From: Hypericum androsaemum
Taxonomy: Eukaryota; Streptophyta; Magnoliopsida; Malpighiales; Hypericaceae
NCBI GenBank assembly: GCA_963995505.1
Contig: OZ023193.1
Span: 2,728,001 to 2,792,000, forward strand
Length of the DNA stretch: 64,000 nucleotides
Reading direction: 5' to 3'
Shown here piece by piece: positions 22,250 through 33,354 of this stretch. The position numbers and the translations under genes are program-made. Below the pieces are notes generated by a model. The model searched no databases. It saw nothing but the letters and a program-made list of their open reading frames with translations, and had not been told where the DNA came from. Every line of letters begins with the position of its first letter. Within the stretch, counting starts at the first letter, position 1.

Positions 22250-23040
22250 ACTAATGCCAAGGCTCCCGAAATAATGTGGTATAAATTTTGATGAGTAGTT
22301 ATTGTGAGAGCGGGTTGAATAATCGAAGTTCGAATTCAAAAAATTTAACTATAAATGTTTAATTCTTTGAGTGATATTGTTAGAAATTTAATAAATAAAA
22401 ATTCTTGCTAGTCCAACTATATTCACTCATTGATAATTGACTGTCGTGGTTATAAAAATACTTAACTTGAATGAAGAATAAATTAGGTGGCTGTCCAAAA
22501 TCCTCAATAGAAAATTGAAATATAATAAGATTTAATTCACACATCTCCCCTACTTCAGCGGGGTTGGATTTTATTAGGGAAACGAAAATCTAAAACAAGG
22601 GATAAACGCTTGAATTGGACGGGACAAGTTTGTTTTGATTTTTATTTATATTTATATATATTATGTCGAATGAGGTAACTGATTCAAAACTGAATTAATA
22701 GCCTTAGCGAATTTTCAAAAAATCGAAAGAAGCACAATTACATTCTTCTGTTACATAATTACTTTAGCAGATGGAGAGAGATCTCATAAATCCCTCAACT
22801 ACGATAATTAATGGTTGAACATCAACCTAGAGCACTGGTTAGAGTCAGAAATCTCGAGGCTAATTAGCGAAGCAAAAGCTGAAGGCCAGGCTTAGGTAAA
22901 ACTATTCACTGGTCCTGGTTGGTAACTCTTTTTTTTTTTTGGGTGAAAAGCTGGTTGGTAACTCTTGAACTTACCTATATTCTACCTGCCAAAAGCAATT
23001 AACAGCAGTTGATTTTAGAGCTCATTTACAGGTTGGGACA
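22250..23040 (-). repeat. Inverted copy of the 1403-2225 repeat unit
   Basis: Reverse complement of 1403-2225 (and 53560-54382) with scattered differences; for example the segment around 22860 pairs with 1585 and that around 22290 pairs with 2160. It forms the upstream flank of the gene at 23169, as the related unit does, 1.4 kb further away, for the minus-strand gene at 51385-52087. A 10-base T run near 22928 lies within a local insertion. Confidence 0.9.
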
Positions 23041-23045
23041 CTCCC

Positions 23046-23053
23046 TATATAAA
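23046..23053 (+). promoter_or_regulatory. TATA box of the gene at 23169
   Basis: TATATAAA in the context CTCCCTATATAAAG, 116 bp before the start codon, followed by a pyrimidine-rich leader. The paralogue at 52087 has the same core (CTCCCTATATAAG), so it is conserved between copies. Confidence 0.7.
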
Positions 23054-23168
23054 GACGCCCACCTCCTCTCCTCTTCACTCCTCTCCCTCTCTCCTTAGAA
23101 ACCCTAAATCCACACTCCTCTTCATGTCCTCTCCATAGAAACCTAATCACACACCCTTCCTAAACAAC

Positions 23169-23869
23169 ATGTTCCGAATGCTCTCCTCTCGAGCATTTTC
23201 TACCAAACCCTTGGTTTACAACGGGGTTCTCATAAACCCGATGAACACCTTCTTCCAAACAGAAAACTCTCCCAAAAATTTTTTTCAGGAGCTCCGTGAA
23301 GAAAGGGCTAAATGGAAAAACGAGGAACAATTAAGGGCAATAGGAGAAAATGACCAACGCAGACTCGTTCAACTGGCTTCTAGATATGATGATCCCAAGT
23401 TCACCCAAGAACTCTGCTTGCGTTTTATGTTCGCAAAGGTACCGTCCTCTATTAATTTTTCACTTTTCTATCTTTATTATTGAACTTTTTTTCGCCAACG
23501 TAGGATATGGACACGGACGAGCCACCAAATCCCAGCCTTGCCACAATGGAGGCTCTACATAACTTAAAGGCATTAGGTGTGCGTTTTGCAGCAATTGCTA
23601 AACATCGCTACCAGTTTAACGAGCTATCTACCAAAGATCATTTTTCTTTTATGGAGTTCGTTGAGAACGGGGAGAACGAAAACGAAGTGGATCTTTTGTA
23701 TGATGCATGTGAGAAACTAGAAAACCAAGGGTGTTTTCCTGTACTAATTGTTGCTGATGATATCTGGAGTTATCAAACAGCTCGTAACTACGATTTGCAT
23801 CCATTATTGTGGGGAAGCGATGTCAGCTCTCTCGAAGAAATTGAGGATGTAATCCGTGGGGTCCAATAG
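23169..23869 (+). CDS. Novel two-exon gene, putative mitochondrial protein, 211 residues
   Basis: Exon 1 is 23169-23438 (90 codons) and exon 2 is 23504-23869 (121 codons plus stop). They are separated by a 65-bp phase-0 GT-AG intron. The N terminus (MFRMLSSRAFSTKPL) is rich in Ser and Arg without acids, like a mitochondrial presequence. It is followed by the conserved block GVLINPMNTFFQTE. Exon 2 holds NLKALGVRFAAIA, an acidic helix-like stretch, LIVADDIW near residue 180 and an acidic C terminus (SSLEEIEDVIRGVQ). A paralogue of 212 residues at 51385-52087 keeps the same intron position and phase, length and these blocks while differing at many other residues, which argues for real coding sequence. 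A TATA box and a T-rich 3' flank fit an expressed gene. I do not recognise the family; the mitochondrial location is inferred. Confidence 0.8.
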
Positions 23870-26346
23870 ACATTCTCTATCCATGCCTTTTAGAAGAGCC
23901 TTCGTTTAGTTTTCTGTTTTTTTTTTTTAAGTCTTGTCTTGTGGGAGGACTGTCTGTTATTCTCTGTGTCCGTCTGTTTTTAGTATCTGTTTCGCTTTTG
24001 GTTTTGTCGTCTTTGTAATAGCTAGTATTCTATCTACCCAAAAAGCAGCTGACAAAAAAAAAGTTTCCCCTGCTTATCTTTCATTTTTCTGATTAAAAAA
24101 TTGGGAGTCCCATATTTTCTGCTCCAGTTTATCAGGCAAAAATATTTTCCAATTAATGATCTTGCGAGAAAATTATATTTACGGATTAATGTATTTAGAT
24201 GTGTGATGCATTTTACGATAATCATGTTCTATATCAAACAATTGCCTTCTTAGTAACCCGAATTTCCCCGACCAATATCATCCTGTTCAATTAATTTATC
24301 TAATAACAATACATATTAACACAAAATGCCAAGAGGGGTTAAATAAAAAAGAAATAATCCAATTATTAATAAATGATATTTAATTATTTTACCAGTAAAC
24401 TCTGGTTGTTCTGTTATTTTAGGACTCCAATCTTAACTTTGAGTCACGAGTATTTATGAATTTCATGGAAAAAACTCTCCTCGTTCAATTAATTTTTTTG
24501 GGAACATTTTAAAATTTACGTGAGTTGATCTAAATTTTCAAAACTTTAGAATATTTTGGATTTTGCTTTTATTCTGAGCAAAATTTTTATATTTTAGAGA
24601 GGGATAAAAAATATCCTACCAAGTCCTAGAAAATGAAATGAGATCTGTTTACATCCTACCCATTTGTCTAGTCCAATTAATTTATCTTCAATTAATTTAT
24701 CTAGTACCTATTAGTACTATTTTATTTTTAAAATAATTTCTGGCTCTGCTTTATCTCTCTTTCCCCTCGATCGGTGCATGCAAGCAAGCACAGAGGGACA
24801 GGCGGCGTCCATTTCCCATTGGTTGTAACTGTGCATGGAACCAACTTTGCTGTCACTATTTGTAGGCCTCATGATGATTTTTTTTTACCCCTACCCTTAT
24901 GATGAAGCAAATGTAATTTACTTGATTTTTGGATTTTCTTTCTAAATGAAGAGTTAACACCCTGGTCATATAACAAATTTTGATTTGTTGGTACCAAGAA
25001 GTAACATTTGTTTTACTTTTATTTTGAGAAACCAAATTTCAACATGTGTGAACTGTGTCGTCCTTGCTATACGAGCAAATTACTTTCATCCTAAAAAAAA
25101 TAATCCTAATTGACCCTTTCCAAATCACCAATATATCCCATGACTTAGATTTCTGATCCACTTATTCGATGAAATTACCCATGTTAGCAAATCTATTATA
25201 TCATGGCAATTCATATTATTTATTGTAATGTTACCAAAATATTTATTCTCTCAAGATTCCGTCTTGTCGAATTCTAATAACGTACAATTTTGAATAATCA
25301 CAATTAACGATACATAAAACGGGAAATTTTGGAGGTTGTACCAAATTGGGGTTATCAAAATATTCTTCCTGGACTAATTCCAACTCACAGATCGGTAATA
25401 TTACCCATATTATTATTATTAGCGAGGAAAATCAAAGTGGGGAGATGAATAGTAGGAGGGTGTAGTGGGGACCTCACGGATGAATTATTTTCAACGGGAG
25501 TGATATTTTTCTTTGTGAATTTCATTATTCTCAAGCAACGTTAGCCACTATTCTAAGAGCATTTCTTATAATAATATATTTTATATTTGTAAAGTCTAAA
25601 TAATATTTATCCCTTTTCATCCCTATTTGAAGCAAGTAAAAGATATATTATTTCCAACTTTATATCGTCAAAATTTTCTTCCCTCGTCAATCTTATTTTC
25701 CTAAACAAGGGTCACCTTAGTTTTACTACTTGTATAATGTAAAAAGTGCTAGACGTACGGATGAAAACTCGAGATTATATAGAATAGTGATTCACATTTT
25801 GAAGGAATAAAAAATCTTAATTATGTAAAAAGTCTTACATTTCGTGAATAGACATTTAATCACGCGATGTTTGACAAATGCTCGATTTTTACATTGTTCA
25901 ACTCCAAATAGAAAGATTCTTATAAGTCCCAATAGCTCATAATACTGATATTATATATATGGACCAAGAAGATAATCCTAGACGTGTTCTTCATAGGCAG
26001 GACCAATGATCCGGAGAGGATAAATTGTGCACAAAAAATAACGCAATTCTATATACTATTATACTGAGAGCTAAGTATAAAAGCGGCTCTTTTTTCGTAT
26101 AATTTGTGCCGACTCCACGGCATATTCATATATTTTGATATAAATATTCGAGTTTTGATTAATTAAAATTTTGATTGATCATAATTTTAAGTAATAATTA
26201 TATAAATGTTCTTATATTTAAATAATAACTATATAAATAATAATGTTAAAAGTTAGCGAGGTTCTGGATTTTTAGCTAGGGGTGAGATTTTAAAATGAAA
26301 AAGTTCCGGATATTCCCTTTTTCAGTTATTGGAAAGGGATCATGAG
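23870..26346. repeat. Arm A of the inverted duplication (3' flank of the gene), no other gene
   Basis: A T-rich 3' flank is followed by AT-rich sequence that matches the reverse complement of about 48060-51384 in blocks. Examples: 24808-24880 versus 49090-49165 and 50440-50510; 25730-26010 versus 48070-48330. A block of about 0.5 kb near 24660-25160 is present again in direct orientation at about 27890-28440, so it occurs four times in the window. No ORF has a family resemblance. Confidence 0.7.
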
Positions 26347-26669
26347 TTTTGAGATCGGATTGAGTGGGGACTAAAGAAAATTTGTCCACATGTGGGGACT
26401 ACATTTTGAACCATCAGATTTGATTATCTTTAAATCTGATGGTCAATAACCTACCAGGTGATATTGGTTTGCATGTGAAGTGATATTGGTTTGCATGTGA
26501 AGTGATATTGGTTTGCATGTGAAGTGATATTGGTTTGCAAGAGACTGGTTTACATATGAAGTGATATTGGTTTGCATGTGAAGTGATATTAGTTTGCATG
26601 TGTAGTGATATTGGTTTGAGTTAATCCCCATAAATGGGAACTAGCCCAGTTCCCACCAAATCCGCCCCC
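26347..26669. mobile_element. Minisatellite-bearing MITE-like insertion, 323 bp
   Basis: The insertion lies between copies of CATGAG (26341-26346 and 26670-26675). Its ends share an imperfect inverted repeat: CGGATTGAGTGGGGACT inside the left end against CGGATTTGGTGGGAACT read inward from the right end. The paralogous arm B at about 50110-50120 carries the uninterrupted site (GGATCATGAGTGTTATC on the minus strand), which shows that this piece was inserted. It has no ORF of interest, a 12-bp hairpin at 26410-26443 and a 22-bp minisatellite. Confidence 0.75.
26457..26619. repeat. 22-bp minisatellite, about 7 units
   Basis: Tandem units have consensus AGTGATATTGGTTTGCATGT plus GA, six near-perfect and one disrupted around 26539-26560. 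Units are contiguous with no spacers, so it is not a CRISPR-like array. It lies inside the insertion at 26347-26669. Confidence 0.95.
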
Positions 26670-26675
26670 ATGAGT

Positions 26676-28440
26676 GTTATCCATTTTATGGAATCTTCGA
26701 CGGCTTTTTCCTAAATTTATGTCAATGTCAGATCAAAATTTAAAAATATTGTCAAAAATATTTTTTGCATTCGTAACTATTTGAATCAAAATATCAACAA
26801 TTATTTGGATTGATAGAATAATATTTTAGCCAACTGATATAAATGTTCCTCGGTTGGTGCGTAATCGTGTACGCTCTAATCAAATACTTGATACTAATGA
26901 AAAAGTTAAGCAAAGTTCACAATATAATTACAAAGTCTTTATACGTGATTATAATACCATACGTCACCAATATGTCTGTTTTGAATTTGGTTATTTATAT
27001 ATTTAGTATTCAATTAATAACAAATTGTTATATGATAAACTCGATTTACTAAAATTTTAATGCGGAAGACGGATTTATTACAAACAATACGTCGACGGAA
27101 GAGTAACTAATTTGAGCGATTTTTTTCCACACAAAAAAGATCCGAGCGATTGTTAAAGTTTAATTAGTTATGGAACGTCTTTGAAAATATAACAGTGTGA
27201 GTTCTATCAATTTTAAAAATATTTTGTTTTCAATTTGAATTAGTCTTTTAAAAAAAAATTGAACTTGAATTAGCCAAATAAGAAATGAGATACAAGAAAA
27301 AAAAACGTAAAGTGCACTAGTCAAAAGGTCACGGCGGTCAATCCAAACACCGCCCCGAGGTTTTCCTTACATATAGCTCTAAAACATTTCGACAGACGAT
27401 CCAATAATAGCCGCAGAGAAAGATAATAAGACATAGAGACCAGAGTCCAGACCCGCTTTGACTTCGATATCCTCAACAAGACGAAGAAGAAACGAAGATC
27501 AAACCAGGCTCTATTTATGTATTTATGTATTAATAAAATCTCTACTTATCAAAAAAATATCTTATATGATAAGCTCGATTTACTAAAATTTTAATGCGGC
27601 AAATGGATCTATTACCGACAACGTGTCAACTTAAGAGTAATTACCAACCAATATTCTGATCAACCAACAATGATAAAATTATTCTAATTTTTTTGAAAGG
27701 TAAATGAATTTTATTAACTCCTTAGAAATGATACAACAAGAAGAGAAGATCCCAAGGTAAAATAACAATACATATTAAAACAAAATGCGAAGAGGGGTTA
27801 AACGGAAATAATCCAATTAGTAATAAAAGGTATTTAATTATTTCACCAGTAAACTATCGTTGTTCTATTAATTTCAGGACTCCAAGCGTTTATCTCGTCC
27901 AATTAATTTATCTAATACCTATTAATACTATATTATTTTCAAAAAAAGTTCTGGCTCTACTTTATCTCTCCCTCGAACGGTGCATGCAAGCAGCAGAAGG
28001 CTTCCACCAAAAAAGCAACAGTTAGAGGCACAGGCGGCGTCCACTTCCCATTGGTTGGAACTGCGCAAGGAACAAACTTTGCTGCCCGGTTATGATGATT
28101 TTTTTACCCCTACAATAGTAGAGAGAGAGTGTGTGATGAAGCAATATAATTTACTTAATTTTGGATTTCCTTTTTCAAACTAAAAAATTTCTACGTGAAA
28201 AAGCCTATTTGAGTTAAATTTCTAAATAGAGAGTTTACACAACAAATTTCGGATTAGCTGATTGATTTGTTGTACCAAGAAGTAAAATTTGTTTTACTTT
28301 TATTTTGAGAACCCAGACTCAACATGTGCGACAATAAATTATGTCGTCCTTTTTCAATTAGCTATACAAGCAAATTACTTTCATCCCAAAAATAATAATC
28401 CTAATTGGCCCTTTCCAAAATCACCGCATATAGCCCATGA
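26676..28440. repeat. Continuation of arm A plus direct repeat of the 24.3-25.2 kb block
   Basis: 26840-27350 matches the reverse complement of about 49220-49920; 27540-27640 repeats the 27025-27110 sequence. 27760-28440 is a direct second copy of the block at about 24300-25160. No convincing genes; short ORFs arise within repeat sequence. Confidence 0.7.
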
Positions 28441-28956
28441 CTTGGATTTTTGATGCACTTATTCAGTGAAATTAGCCATGGTAGCAAAATCTGTTCTAGC
28501 ATGACAATAGCATCCAATTACAGAAGAAAAAGAAAAAATCCAACAATAGCCATCTTGGGAATCCAAAACCAAGATGTTCAAAAATTCATTCTCCCGAACC
28601 AATACAAAGCTGCCCCTCCGCCAACACAAAGCAGCTCAAAGTCGAACACTTACTATCAAAGAAGCAAGATGGGGAGAGCGGCAAGCAAAGACTACGGGAC
28701 GGGAACTCGACGGCGAGCAGAGGCTCAGAGCTGCGGGGGTTGGGGAATTGGGAGTTTAGGATTTGGAGAGGGAATTCTAAATTTAGGATGAAGACGGGTT
28801 TGAGTGTTTGATTTGGTAAGTCAACAGTAAGCTTCTTAAAAATTGTGCAACACCCGTTCAAATAATAAAATACATATCGGACAAAAGCAAATCACAATGC
28901 CCAACTTGTCAAGACGTGCACATATAAGCAAGAGAATGATTTGTAGACATTCATAT
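28441..28956 (-). other. Possible 5' exon fragment of an unidentified gene
   Basis: Around 28640-28790 the minus strand is relatively GC-rich and pyrimidine-rich, like a plant 5' leader, and is followed by a GTAAGTG donor near 28650. No start codon or product can be supported. The rest of the stretch is featureless up to the solo LTR. Confidence 0.25.
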
Positions 28957-28961
28957 CACTA

Positions 28962-30120
28962 TGTTGCGGGAATAAGTGAACAAGTAACCCGAGACGGATC
29001 CGGAGTGGTCGTCCCAAGGTCGGTCTAAAGCTATGCTAGGCTACCGGCTATGCTAGACAACGTACTAAGAAAAACGATAAAGATAGTAGAGTAATTGTTG
29101 TGTTGTATTGGTGATGTCTGTTCTCTCGCCCGAGCCCTCCTTATATAGAGTGCCTTGACCTAAACCACCTCCAAGACCTTTGGCTCCAAGTCTCAATCCC
29201 GAGAGATCCGCTTCAAGTTATTTATTCCTATTATGACGGGATCCTCTTAGCTCAGTACAAGCCGTCTTTCTTAAATGAACAGATCCCGTCCTCGAATAGG
29301 AAGCTTTCAAAATGTGACGACGAAGCAATCTCGGCCTAAAGAGGAACTTACCAAGTCTTGCCAAATATTGAGAATCTCGGCTCAAGTTAGGAAAATATAG
29401 ATCGTCTTGACCTTCTCGAATCTCCCACGCAAAATCTTGACTCAAGTCCTTCATCGCCCAAGACAGACATCTCGTCAGGCCCAAAGTGAATCCTGAAATG
29501 GGCTCAAGCTAACGGCCTCCTCAACCAAAGTGGACCTATTCCAGAAATTGCCTTCCCGCCTACGAAGGTCAAATGAGCTTCCCGCTCGGGTCCAAGTTGG
29601 CTTCTCACCTTCGGCTTCTGAGTCGGCTCCTCGCCTTAGGCACCTCGCTCGTCTTCTCGCCTTAGGCTTCCCGCCTTAAATTTCTCGCTCGGCTTCCCGC
29701 CTTAATTTTCTCGCTCGGCTTTCCACCTTAGGCTTCTAGCTCACCCTCTCGCCGTAGGCCTCTCACTCGGCCTCTCGCCACTCGGCCTCTCGCTCGGCCT
29801 CTCGCTCGGCTTCTCGCTTAGCCTCTTGCCGTAGGCCTCTCACTCAGCTCCTCGCTCGTGCTTCCCACCGGAAGAGTTTCTCGATCGAACTCGCCCACGT
29901 GGGCGAGAGGAGCCTCTCGCCCGGGCTCACCAATGTGAGCGAGAAGAGTCTCTCGCTCGGACTCGCCTGCGTGAGCGAGAGGAGCCTCTCGCTTGGGCTC
30001 GCCTACGTGAGCGAGAGGGGCCTCTTGCCTGGACTCCACGTATCGATGAGCCCGAGCCAATTCTCGCACATCCGAAGATAGATCGTCATCAATCCGAGAC
30101 ATTAATTTCGTGCTCCAACA
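28962..30120 (-). mobile_element. Solo LTR of a Ty3/gypsy-like element, 1159 bp, 5-bp TSD
   Basis: The element starts TGTTGCGGG and ends GCTCCAACA, so it has TG...CA ends in a TGTTG/CAACA inverted pair. It is flanked by perfect 5-bp duplications CACTA at 28957-28961 and 30121-30125. On the minus strand a TATATAAGG box lies near 29140-29150, with transcribed-side sequence toward 28962, so the LTR reads leftward. Its U3 part contains a GC-rich 36-bp tandem array and degenerate CTCGCTCGGCTTCTCGCC-type repeats (29600-29840). No internal retroelement sequence adjoins, as expected after LTR-LTR recombination. Confidence 0.85.
29880..30035. repeat. 36-bp tandem repeat x about 4 within the solo LTR
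   Basis: GC-rich units contain GAGCGAGAGGAGCCTCTCGC. Read on the minus strand in one frame they encode repeats of 12 residues (REAPLAHVGEPK and variants), but this frame is only a by-product of the repeat. Each unit can fold because CGAGAGG and CCTCTCG alternate. Confidence 0.8.
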
Positions 30121-30125
30121 CACTA

Positions 30126-30527
30126 AAAAGATGATGTCTTCACATATGCGCCTTTTCAAGAATATTCAGTAGTTTTTCATAGAAAATAAACACTAAAACG
30201 AACAAGTAGCATCTTTAGATGTCAGGGAAGAAGGGGTGTCGATGTCCGGTTCGAGAGGGGAGAGCGGAGGGGAGCAAAGGGGTTTTGAAAAAATATTAAT
30301 AAATTGGTGACTATTCCGAAAATTCACCCCCGAAACAACTCATATTGCCAACGGGATTAATTGAGCAGCGGGTCACGTTAACCTTAAAATGGTGCCGTTT
30401 TGAGGCTCTGAGTCGAGAGACGCTCGGTTACCACAAAAGTTTTTCCACCCACCAGTAAGCGCAGTACTAACTGAGTTCTCAAGTTATCGTTCCAGGCATC
30501 TTTAATCATAGGTCTGCCAATGTTGTT
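30126..30527. other. Spacer between solo LTR and copia LTR
   Basis: No gene or element recognised. Confidence 0.5.
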
Positions 30528-31429
30528 TGTCGGAGGTGGTGTACTTGATTAGGATCTACGGCAGTCGAGGCAAGTGTTGGACACTTTCTCTGTAAGACGA
30601 GATTGCCCCGTATATTTCAGTGCGGTACGGGCTACGGCAATCGTCACCAAGATACAACGACTGTTAGGGCATTTCCAAGAACGTTGCACACGTATCTCAA
30701 AACTTTCGGGCGAACCCTTATTTACCCAGAACTTTCTGACGGACTTTGTAAGTGAAGAACAGGGGAGAGAAGAGAAGACAACAATGCCTATATAGATGCA
30801 CTTGCTGCTGGGATGAGGGATTATGGCAAGGGGGCAGGCCTATTTATAGGCTGGAGGAGGCAGGGAGGCAGCCACCCCGAAGGGACACGTCCGTTCGGCC
30901 AGTAGGCTGGCTGGCTGCGCTCGTGGCCCTTCGGTGGCTTCTGGATCCTTCCAGACGCACCCAAGTTGTGCTGGCGCCCTTTTGCGAGGGATCTTACAGC
31001 CCTTCGACCTTCTGGAAGTCTCCTGGACATTCCAGCCCTTCGTGCCTCTTCGGTGGCCATCCTGGAAGGTACTCGCAGCTCCTCATCACTTTGGTAGCTG
31101 CGCAGCTCTCTCGGACCCGGGAAAAATACTTAAGGCTCCTCCAGCTCCTCGCGACGATGCGCACGTGCGAAGTGCCAAGTGCGCCACAAAGCGCCCATTG
31201 CGACCTGCGTCCAATGCGCCATGCGCACACGCACCGTCCTCGCAGCTAGCGGTGGGTCAGCCTTTGGGTAGTCAATCAAGTTGAGAGGTAAGGAGAGGAA
31301 TTCTTTATAAACAAGGAAATCCTCCTTGCTCTATTCAATGTGGTACACATTCCTGAACTTGACTTTGGTCCTTCCACTTGGGCCTTTCCAATTTGGGCCA
31401 AATGCATTAAATATGCATTCAACCCAACA
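30528..31429 (-). mobile_element. 3' LTR of the minus-strand copia element, 902 bp
   Basis: On the minus strand it begins TGTTGGGTTGAATGC, immediately after a GTGGGAGAT polypurine tract (31430-31438), and ends CCTCCGACA. A TATAAATAGG box lies at about 30840-30850. The terminal 175 bp match 34628-34803 with few differences, which identifies the paired 5' LTR remnant. ORFs of up to 165 codons across it are composition artefacts. Confidence 0.85.
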
Positions 31430-32016
31430 ATCTCCCACATGAATGATGATTAATACATGCAGACTCTACTCGAAAGTTCTGACGTATTATTATTGCATTG
31501 AGACAGGTAACTTGTGGCTTTGAACCTTCTCTAGTAATATGTTATCGGATTTACTCGCTGCTCGGTGAACGTGATGTCTTGAACCGTCAGCTTTTGGCGT
31601 AAACCAAGACAATAACATTTACACAATAATAATCCTAGTATATTTGGGTTCTCACGTTGTGTCCGTTTCGGCCATGGACCGTATCTTAGATTCATAAGTA
31701 TTTTTTCCATTTGAAGCGGCCTCACTTCACACTTATATAGGTGATCTCCTATCAGGAGATCCTGCCATACTCCACCTTTATCAAGGTATATGAATCATTA
31801 AAAGCGTAATGCTTAACCTTACCACACCGCTGCAGTCTAACACCTGGGCAGCTTCTGAGAATGAGATAGATTCCAGGTGATTAACTGAACCCTCCATAAC
31901 TTAGTTGTCTCATTGAACCAAGTTTGTGGGATCTCCACTCATCATGGTTGAGTTACCGCTATGGACGTTCTTTAGTGTGTGAATTTTAATCCCATTCCCC
32001 TTACTGCATTGTACAT

Positions 32017-33354
32017 TTAATCTCTATTGATTCCTTTTGTAAAAGGATCAGCTAAGTTGTCCTTGGTCTTTACGTAATTAATGGTGATCACCCTACTAGA
32101 GATCAACTGTCTAACGGTATTGTGTCTCCGACGGATATGTCGAGACTTTCCGTTGTACATTGTACTTTGTGCTCTCCCGATTGCAGACATGCTATCACAA
32201 TGTATCAATACGAGAGGCACCGGTTTGTTCCAGCACGGAATATCCTCTAGGAAGTTTCTGAGCCATTCAGCTTCTTCCCCAGCTTTGTCTAGTGCTATAA
32301 ACTCTGACTCCATGGTGGATCGAGCTATGCACGTTTGTTTAGAGGACTTCCAAGACACAGCTCCTCCTCCTATGGTGAATACGTATCCACTCGTGGATTT
32401 GGAATCCTTAGTGTCTGATATCCAGTTTGCATCACTGTATCCTTCTAATACAACTGGATATTTAGCATAATGTACGCCATGGTTTATGGTATGTTTTAAG
32501 TACCGTAAAACCCTTTCCAGAGCTAGCCAGTGATCCTTCCCTGGATTACTTGTGAATCTACTAAGCTTACTAACTGAGTACGCAATATCGGGACGTGTGC
32601 AGTTTGTTAAATACATCAAGCTCCCGATAATTTTTGCATACCTCAGTTGAGATACTGGGTCCCCTCGATTCTTGGCTAAGTGTAGATTCAAATCTACTGG
32701 AGTCTTACCCAGAGGTTTGTCAAAAGCTTCAAATTTCTTGAGCACGCTCTCCACGTAGTGGGATTGCGTCAAGATAATTTCGTCAGCTTTCCTAGAAATT
32801 TTTATTCCTAGTATGACATCTGCCAGACCCATATCTTTCATGTCAAAGTGGTTCTTTAATATGTTCTTAGTTTTCACAATAACCTCTTTATTGCTTCCCG
32901 TAATTAGTAAGTCATCTACGTAGAGACATACAATTACGTAAGCTTCAGGTGTGCCCTTAATGTAAACACATTTATCGCACTCATTGATCTTAAATCCATT
33001 CGACAGCATCGTTCTGTCAAATTTCTCGTGCCACTGTTTTGGCGCTTGTTTTAGCCCGTATAGTGACTTGACTAGTCGACACACTTTATGCTCTTGATCG
33101 GGAGCCACAAACCCTTCAGGTTGCTCTATGTATATCTCCTCTTCCAGTTCTTCATTTAGGAAAGCTGTTTTTACGTCCATTTGGTGGATCTCGAGGTAAT
33201 AGAGTGCTGCAACAGCTATGAGTACTCTAATTGATGTGATTCTTGTGACCGGTGAATACGTGTCAAAGAAATCATATCCCTCCTCCTGTTTGAACCCCTT
33301 AGCTACCAATTGAGCTTTGTACTTGTCGATTGATCCATCAGCTTTGTATTTTCT
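32017..33354 (-). pseudogene. Copia reverse transcriptase-RNase H region
   Basis: The open frame runs from the deletion junction ([16 protein letters not shown]) for about 445 codons. RT blocks: [20 protein letters not shown] near the start, [26 protein letters not shown] and the catalytic [12 protein letters not shown]. The RNase H part contains [20 protein letters not shown], then [20 protein letters not shown] and [13 protein letters not shown]. The frame stops at 32017, and the conserved C-terminal tail resumes directly after that stop (MYNAVRGMGLKF), so the stop looks premature. Polymerase and RNase H active-site motifs remain, but no integrase precedes them. Confidence 0.9.

Noticed and set aside
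22004..22339. ORFs spanning the N gap
   Set aside because: They consist mostly of unknown residues from the gap.
26457..26619. CRISPR-like array of 22-bp repeats
   Set aside because: Units are contiguous with no unique spacers, and this is eukaryotic DNA; it is a minisatellite.
29818..30159. 113-residue protein with 12-residue repeats
   Set aside because: It is a by-product of the 36-bp DNA repeat in the solo LTR; the start and ends have no gene context.
30752..31284. ORFs of 165 and 116 codons on the plus strand and about 78 codons on the minus strand
   Set aside because: They overlap on both strands inside the GC-rich copia LTR and have no family resemblance.
31743..31761. Perfect 8-bp stem, 3-base loop (GATCTCCT...AGGAGATC) as a terminator
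   Set aside because: It lies in the copia 3' untranslated region; a bacterial-type terminator is not expected here, and its role, if any, is unknown.
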